A DNA stretch of 64,000 bases, from NCBI RefSeq assembly GCF_036946125.1, contig NZ_JAQIJT010000002.1:2416001-2480000 (forward strand). The letters run 5' to 3'. Position numbers and translations under genes: made by a program. Of the stretch, positions 59,398 to 64,000 are shown in pieces. How positions within the stretch are numbered: the stretch's first letter is position 1; each line of letters opens with the position of its first letter. This DNA is from Sphingomonas adhaesiva. GTDB taxonomy: Bacteria; Pseudomonadota; Alphaproteobacteria; Sphingomonadales; Sphingomonadaceae. Under the pieces are notes generated by a model. The model was not told where the DNA came from, searched no databases, and saw only the letters and a list, made by a program, of their open reading frames with translations.

Positions 59398-60289
59398 CCG
59401 CGGCGGGTGCATAGCGGTCGATCGCCCAGGCGCAGAAATCCGCGAACGCCTGCGGCTCGCGCGCGGCGGAGCTGTGGTGCGGCTGGATCCCCAGATGCTC
59501 CGGCGTGAAGCAGAAGGTGACGGTCACGTCGAATTCCGCAAGCGCCTCCATCTGACGGTCGAACCAGGCGGTCGCATCGGGGCGGAAGCTGTCGGCCCAG
59601 CTGAGCCCCGTGCGCAGCTTGCGCGTTCCCAGCCGGCGTAGCCACTCGACCGCATCGTCCAGCCGCGGGTCGTGGTAATGAAACCACTGCATCAGCCCCA
59701 CCTCGCGCGCGACCCGCGCATAGCGGTCCAGCGCGGGCTTGGGCGTGCCGTCGGCACGGATCAGCCCCATGTAGAAATGGCGATAATAGCTCGACCCTTC
59801 CGCCTCGCGGTGGCGCGTGGTCGCCCCCCATTCCTGCGGCAGGTCGAACAGCGAATACCAGAAGATGCGCGGGGCCCGGCCGATCAGCAGTTCGGCCGTC
59901 TTCTCGACCCCGAACACCTGCACTTCCTCCGCGCCGAACGAGCCGACGCCGACCTCGGTCACCCACACCGGCTTGTCGGTGACGCGCTGTATCTCGGCCA
60001 GCTTCGCGGGCCAGTCGTGGATCGACCACAAATTCCAGTCGAGCGGGAAGCCGTGGACCGCGACCACGTCGACCGCATCCATGCAGCCATGCGCCTCCAT
60101 CCGCTTCAGCCACGCCGGATCGATCGGGGACATGCCACCCAGCACGCGCAGAACGGCGGGATTGGCATCCGCGATGGCCGCCCCGGCCCGTGCAACCGTG
60201 TCCGCGTAGAGCGACCAGTCGGGGTCGACCTCCGGATCCCAGTGCGACTTGTTGTTGGGCTCGTTCCAGATCATCGCGGCTTCGATCAT
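59369..60289 (-). CDS. GH39-like glycosidase with apparently permuted TIM barrel
   Basis: A 306-residue protein of the clan GH-A type. The acid/base Glu is E10 in AMIWNEPNNKSHW, only ten residues from the start, and the nucleophile is E112 in KPVWVTEVGVGSFG. In ordinary GH39/GH5-like enzymes the WNEPN strand is preceded by about 120 residues with strands 1-3. Here a segment resembling those strands lies at the C terminus, residues 208-293 (RLDDAVEWLRRLGTRKLRTG, LSWADSFRPDA, then VTFCFTPEHLGI). This suggests circular permutation. The substrate is unknown. The ATG overlaps the methyltransferase stop (ATGA). Confidence 0.75.
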   Translation of the reverse strand: MIEAAMIWNEPNNKSHWDPEVDPDWSLYADTVARAGAAIADANPAVLRVLGGMSPIDPAWLKRMEAHGCMDAVDVVAVHGFPLDWNLWSIHDWPAKLAEIQRVTDKPVWVTEVGVGSFGAEEVQVFGVEKTAELLIGRAPRIFWYSLFDLPQEWGATTRHREAEGSSYYRHFYMGLIRADGTPKPALDRYARVAREVGLMQWFHYHDPRLDDAVEWLRRLGTRKLRTGLSWADSFRPDATAWFDRQMEALAEFDVTVTFCFTPEHLGIQPHHSSAAREPQAFADFCAWAIDRYAPAAVTPPAAVMA

Positions 60290-61119
60290 GCCGTGGCTCC
60301 TCCTCTTGCCGGATACGCCGCCATCTGCCCCCAATCGGCATAGGGAACGGGAGCGACACGGCAGAGATAGACGTCGCTCTGCGGATGCGCCTCGATCACG
60401 AACCCCGCCGCGCGCAGCATCGCCTCCGATCCCGCGCGGTTGGGCGCCCACCAATTGGTCCAATCGCCTGCGAAGCGATGCTCGATGAAATGCATCTTCG
60501 GATAGGTCGCGTCGTCGAAATAGGACGGCGGGGTCCAGGTGCCCGGCAGGTAGAAGGGATGGTCCTCCGGCACCTCGCCGACGTCGGTCGATCCCTGCTG
60601 CATCGTCTGGAACAGCATCAGGTCGCCCGCGACATGCTCGCGGATCAGGTCGAGCGCGAGCAGCGGATGCCGCAGGTGGTACAGCACGCCCATGAAGATC
60701 ACGAGGTCGAACCGCTCGCCCAGCGCCGCCACGTCATACACCGACAGCTGCCGGAACTCGACGCTGTCGGCATAGCCCAGCGCCTCCGCCGCCAGCTGCG
60801 CCTGCGCCAGATAGCGCTGGTCCCAGTCGATCCCCAGAACCCGCGACGCGCCGCGCCGCTTCATCTCCATCGAATAGAAGCCCGCGTTGCAGCCGATGTC
60901 GAGCACGGTCTTGCCGGCTAGATTCTCGGGCAGGCAGCCGCCGAAGTCGGCGAACTTGGCCGCGGGATAGTCGCCCAGGAAATGGTCGGGCGCGGTGACG
61001 ACACCGCCCCCCAGGTCGATGTTGTGGAACCACGGCGCCAGCGCCGACACGCGCTTCTTCAGGCCTTCGCGATCCGCCACCCCGCCCGACACTCCCGATC
61101 CGATTGCGTCACGACCCAA
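60286..61119 (-). CDS. SAM-dependent methyltransferase (CmoB-like, TIGR04290 type)
   Basis: A protein of up to 277 residues. PWFHNIDLGGGVVTAPDHFL, then SAM motif KTVLDIGCNAGFYSMEMKRR, acidic loop GIDWDQRYLAQAQ and GVLYHLRHPLLALDLI resemble CmoB-related methyltransferases. I recall a family (TIGR04290, Rta_06860) of this type beside carbohydrate genes; this was not checked. The frame opens at a TTG (61119) with GTAGGA 10 nt before it; GTG codons at 61092 and 61080 are alternatives. It is probably cotranscribed with the GH39-like gene, so it may methylate a sugar. Confidence 0.8.
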   Translation of the reverse strand: MGRDAIGSGVSGGVADREGLKKRVSALAPWFHNIDLGGGVVTAPDHFLGDYPAAKFADFGGCLPENLAGKTVLDIGCNAGFYSMEMKRRGASRVLGIDWDQRYLAQAQLAAEALGYADSVEFRQLSVYDVAALGERFDLVIFMGVLYHLRHPLLALDLIREHVAGDLMLFQTMQQGSTDVGEVPEDHPFYLPGTWTPPSYFDDATYPKMHFIEHRFAGDWTNWWAPNRAGSEAMLRAAGFVIEAHPQSDVYLCRVAPVPYADWGQMAAYPARGGATA

Positions 61120-61192
61120 CGATTGTTGATCCTACACGTTCCACAAAGCTGTTGTAATTCAGTATGTTGATCTGCATCAACGTGGGAACCCG

Positions 61193-62155
61193 ATGCCGGC
61201 GTCGCGGCTTTGCGGCGGCATGGAAGACGCCACCCCCCGCTGGATCGCCGCGATGCGCGATGCGCGCTACGACGATGCATGGGCGATCGAGCGGGCGATC
61301 ATGGCGCAGCGCGACCCCGCCACGCGCAACGATCCGTCGCTGCCTTATCATTGCCGCTGGGTGTGGGACGGGCGCAGTCCGGACGGGCGCGACGTGCTGG
61401 TGCGCTGCCACCACGGCCTGGGCGACACGATCCAGTTCGCGCGTTACCTGCCGCTGCTGGCGTCGCGCGCGCGATCGGTCACGGTCGAGGCGCCCGAGCG
61501 GCTCCACATCCTGCTGCGCGCGATCGCCGACGTGCCGCTGCTCGCCTTCGACCCCGCCCGCCCCGCACCGCCGGCCGCGCTGGACATCGAGATCACCGAG
61601 CTGCCCTCCGCGCTGCGCGTCCCCCCGCTCGCGGTGCCTGTGCCCTATCTGTCGCATAGGCCGGCGGCGCTGCCGCGCGGCACGATCGGGCTGTGTTGGC
61701 AGGCCGGCGGCTGGGATCGCGACCGCTGGGTGCCGGAGGAACTCCTCCTGCCGATCACGCGCGCGCGCCCCTGCCTTTCGCTGCTTCCGGGAAGCACGGC
61801 GCTGCCGGTCCTCAACCCGGACGGTTGCGCCCTCGATCTGTCGACCACCGCCGCGCTGATCGCGGGCTGCCCGCTGGTCGTCACCGTCGACACGATGGTC
61901 GCCCACCTGGCCGGCGCGATGGGGCGGCCGGTCTGGCTGATGCTGAAGGCGGAGCCCGACTGGCGCTGGAACCCGCAGGCGCTGCGCAGCGACTGGTATC
62001 CCTCCGCGCGCCTCTATGCCCAGCAACGCGCCGGCGACTGGACGGGGGTCGTCGACCGCATCGCGCACGACCTGCCCGGCTTCTTCCACCATGGTTCAGC
62101 GGAGAACAACGATGGCCAGCCTGCCCAGCCCCTCGGTGCCCGTCTCCTGGGGTGA
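61193..62155 (+). CDS. GT9-like glycosyltransferase (heptosyltransferase-like)
   Basis: A 320-residue protein related to the ADP-heptose transferase-like domain often attached to TPR repeats. The marker segments are VRCHHGLGDTIQFARYLPLL and, near the C terminus, VVTVDTMVAHLAGAMGRPVW. No TPR repeats are present; a short helical stretch (about 10-45) replaces them. It probably adds a sugar to a surface glycan. The start at 61193 is uncertain; an ATG at 61220 is possible. It overlaps the DUF6165 gene by 44 nt. Confidence 0.85.
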   Translation: MPASRLCGGMEDATPRWIAAMRDARYDDAWAIERAIMAQRDPATRNDPSLPYHCRWVWDGRSPDGRDVLVRCHHGLGDTIQFARYLPLLASRARSVTVEAPERLHILLRAIADVPLLAFDPARPAPPAALDIEITELPSALRVPPLAVPVPYLSHRPAALPRGTIGLCWQAGGWDRDRWVPEELLLPITRARPCLSLLPGSTALPVLNPDGCALDLSTTAALIAGCPLVVTVDTMVAHLAGAMGRPVWLMLKAEPDWRWNPQALRSDWYPSARLYAQQRAGDWTGVVDRIAHDLPGFFHHGSAENNDGQPAQPLGARLLG

Positions 62156-62564
62156 ACTGCTCGACAAGATCACGATCCTGGAGATCAAGCGCGATCGCAT
62201 CACGCGCCCTGACGCACGCGCGAATGTGCTGCGCGAACATTCGCTGCTCGCCCGCTTCGGATCGGGCGTGCTGCGCAACGCCGCGGTCCGCCAGCTGTTC
62301 GGGCGGTTGAAGACGGTCAACGCCGATCTGTGGGACATCGAGGACGCGATCCGCCGCGAAGAAGCCGCCGCCCGCTTCGACGATGCGTTCGTCCGGCTCG
62401 CGCGTGCGGTCTATCACCGCAACGACGAACGCGCCGCGCTCAAACGCGCGATCAACCTCGCGCTCGACAGCGAACTGATCGAGGAAAAGAGCTACGCCGA
62501 CCTCACCCCCGCTCGTTCAGCGCCACCAGTCGCGCCCCCCGCCCCTCCAGCACCAGCGTCGTGA
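62112..62564 (+). CDS. DUF6165-family protein
   Basis: A 150-residue protein with the conserved VSWGELLDKITILEIKRDRI and LKTVNADLWDIEDAIRREEA, and a Pro/Ala-rich tail. It is helical and cytoplasmic; family members lie beside TPR/GT9-like glycosyltransferases, as here. The function is unknown. The start at 62112 has GGAG 7 nt upstream. Its 3' end overlaps the convergent histidine phosphatase gene by 62 nt. Confidence 0.85.
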   Translation: MASLPSPSVPVSWGELLDKITILEIKRDRITRPDARANVLREHSLLARFGSGVLRNAAVRQLFGRLKTVNADLWDIEDAIRREEAAARFDDAFVRLARAVYHRNDERAALKRAINLALDSELIEEKSYADLTPARSAPPVAPPAPPAPAS

Positions 62565-63084
62565 CCGACCCCGGGTCGCATTCCAGCTGGAAGATCCGCG
62601 TCATTTCCAGCCCCAGATAATGCGCCACCACCCCGCGAATGACGTCGCCATGCGTCACGCACAGCGTAATACCCGGTGGCCGTGCCGCGACGAACCCCAC
62701 CGCGCGCGCCACCGCCCCCGCCATCGTCTCCCCGTTCGGGCATCGCGCGCTGTCCCGCGCCGCATTCCATCGCTGCCAGTCGGCGTCCTCGCCGAGCGCG
62801 TCGAACGACCGTCCGGTGAAATCGCCGAAGTCGACCTCGTCCAGCCCGTCCGTCACCTCCACCGCCAAGCCCCTCGCCGTGGCGATCGGCCCGGCCGTCT
62901 CCAGCGCGCGCCGCCGCGGGCTCGACACGATCGCGTCGACCCGCACGCCGATCATCCGCCGCACCAGCCCCTCCGCCTGCGCCCTGCCCGCCCCGTCCAA
63001 CGCGATATCCGACCGTCCGCTCAGCACGCGCCCGACCTCCGCATGGTGGCCGTGACGGACCAGCATGATCTGCCTCAATGTCAT
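62503..63084 (-). CDS. histidine phosphatase family protein
   Basis: A 193-residue phosphoglycerate-mutase-like phosphatase. The RHG motif is IMLVRHGHHAEVGRVL, and the second Arg and His appear in SSPRRRALETA and CVTHGDVIRG; the acidic LDEVDFGDFTG fits the catalytic Glu. Related enzymes dephosphorylate sugar phosphates (CobC/GpmB/HldB-like). The start at 63084 has AGG 7-8 nt upstream; the longer frame to 63114 is less likely. It is divergent from the epimerase. Confidence 0.88.
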   Translation of the reverse strand: MTLRQIMLVRHGHHAEVGRVLSGRSDIALDGAGRAQAEGLVRRMIGVRVDAIVSSPRRRALETAGPIATARGLAVEVTDGLDEVDFGDFTGRSFDALGEDADWQRWNAARDSARCPNGETMAGAVARAVGFVAARPPGITLCVTHGDVIRGVVAHYLGLEMTRIFQLECDPGSVTTLVLEGRGARLVALNERG

Positions 63085-63125
63085 TCGGCAACCTGCATCA
63101 TAACTCTCGATCAATACGCAAAATC

Positions 63126-63138
63126 ATTGTATCACAAT
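63126..63138. promoter_or_regulatory. short inverted repeat in divergent promoter region
   Basis: ATTGT-ATC-ACAAT is a perfect 5-bp inverted repeat in an AT-rich stretch between the histidine phosphatase and epimerase genes. It is a candidate operator or part of a promoter; no matching regulator was identified. Confidence 0.35.
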
Positions 63139-63196
63139 ATCTTAGGTAACAATCCTGCCAAGAAGATGTTGATCGTTCCGTAACGGAGGGATGCGG

Positions 63197-64000
63197 GTGG
63201 AAACGATCCTGATTACCGGCGGCGCAGGCTTCATCGGCCGGTTCGTCGCCGACGAACTGCTGGCCCGCGGCCACCGGGTGCGCGTGCTCGACAGCCTGAT
63301 CGAGCAGGTTCACGGCGATGGCGACCGGCCGCCCCTGCTCAACGACGAGGTCGAACTGATCCGCGGCGACGTCCGCAACGGCGACGTCGTGGCGAAGGCG
63401 CTCGCCGGCGTCGACAGCGTCATCCACCTCGCCGCAGAGGTCGGCGTCGGCCAGTCGATGTACGAGGTCGAGCGCTATACCTCGACCAACGACGTCGGCA
63501 CCGCCGTCCTGTTCGAGAAGCTGATCGACCGCCCCGTCCGCCGCGTCGTCACCGCCTCCTCCATGTCGATCTACGGCGAGGGTCTCTACCGCGATGCCGA
63601 TGGGGGCGTGGTGCAGGATGCCGCGCGCAATGGGCTGCGCGACGGGCTGACGAACTGGGACCCGGTCGACACGCACGGTCGCCCGCTCACCCCGGTCGCC
63701 ACGCCGGAGTGGAAGCGGCCCAACCTCGCCTCGATCTACGCACTCAACAAATATGTGCAGGAGCGCACCACGCATATCATGGCCGCACCCTACGGGATCG
63801 AGGGTGTGTGCCTGCGCCTGTTCAACGTCTATGGCCCGGGGCAGGCGCTCTCCAATCCCTATACCGGCGTGCTGGCGATCTTCGCCTCGCGACTGCTCAA
63901 CGGGCAGCAGCCGATGATCTTCGAGGATGGCGAGCAGCGCCGCGACTTCGTCCATGTCACCGACGTCGCGCGCGCGTTCGCCGATGCGCTGGTGTTGCCA
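63197..64000 (+). CDS. NAD-dependent epimerase/dehydratase (partial)
   Basis: The first 268 residues of an extended SDR sugar epimerase; the 3' end is outside the window. TILITGGAGFIGRFVADELL is the NAD site, VIHLAAEVGVGQSM the middle motif, SSMSIYGEG holds the catalytic Ser and YALNKYVQE is YxxxK. RLFNVYGPGQALSNPYTGVL and GEQRRDFVHVTDVA are typical of UDP-sugar 4-epimerases and dTDP-glucose-type enzymes. The start is taken as GTG 63197 because GGAGG ends 7 nt before it; the ATG at 63191 is only 1 nt after that site. Confidence 0.9.
   Translation, partial: METILITGGAGFIGRFVADELLARGHRVRVLDSLIEQVHGDGDRPPLLNDEVELIRGDVRNGDVVAKALAGVDSVIHLAAEVGVGQSMYEVERYTSTNDVGTAVLFEKLIDRPVRRVVTASSMSIYGEGLYRDADGGVVQDAARNGLRDGLTNWDPVDTHGRPLTPVATPEWKRPNLASIYALNKYVQERTTHIMAAPYGIEGVCLRLFNVYGPGQALSNPYTGVLAIFASRLLNGQQPMIFEDGEQRRDFVHVTDVARAFADALVLP

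Overview
The window is high-GC, densely packed DNA with short intergenic gaps and many ATGA, GTGA and TGATG stop/start overlaps. Its gene families point to an alphaproteobacterium of the Sphingomonadaceae, most likely a Sphingomonas relative: an STN-type TonB receptor, a STAS-MlaE lipid transport operon, valine catabolism genes, GtrA, CsaA, YjbQ, yhhQ, and dispersed GTCACCCCGG palindromes. This assignment is inference, because the window holds no rRNA gene. All positions were counted by eye.

Layout. 0-7.3 kb (minus): a tightly coupled operon of TonB receptor, SbmA/YddA-like ABC exporter-fold transporter, TldE, TldD and thioredoxin. 7.6-8.5 kb: a NodD-like LysR regulator, divergent from an SDR / GH130-like pair (8.7-10.4 kb). 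10.4-12.9 kb: lipoprotein, GntR, glutathione S-transferase, CsaA, YjbQ. 13-16 kb: methyltransferase, GtrA and a large STT3/AglB-like membrane protein. 16.1-20.8 kb (minus): housekeeping genes (MarC, NTF2-like, folD, DUF167, YggT, argB, yhhQ). 21.2-28.8 kb (mostly plus): nucleoside transporter, DUF2490, aguB, UDG (minus), folK, tRNA-Lys, SLC13 permease, alpha/beta hydrolase. 28.8-29.8 kb: IS630 copy 1. 29.8-38.7 kb: TetR gene and valine/branched-acid catabolism (mmsB, enoyl-CoA hydratase, HIBYL-CoA hydrolase, acyl-CoA dehydrogenase, mmsA) with an inserted lipoprotein/deacetylase pair and a divergent LysR. 38.8-45.8 kb: TolC-type protein and an exopolysaccharide gene block. 46-47.5 kb: purEK. 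47.5-50.3 kb: small secreted protein, PDZ-M48 protease, DUF445. 50.4-53.9 kb: Mla-type lipid transporter. 54-56.8 kb: cyclophilin, tRNA-Ser and a decayed mobile region with IS630 copy 2 (identical by eye to copy 1) and a broken IS6 transposase. 56.9-64 kb: carbohydrate/glycan genes with a GH39-like protein whose barrel halves appear swapped.

Most notable: (1) the receptor/transporter/TldDE/thioredoxin operon, which reads as a peptide import-and-digest pathway; (2) the GH39-like protein at 59.4-60.3 kb, which looks like a circularly permuted TIM barrel; (3) the STT3/AglB-like protein at 14.2-16.0 kb; (4) 74-nt MITE-like elements nested in larger palindromic repeats.
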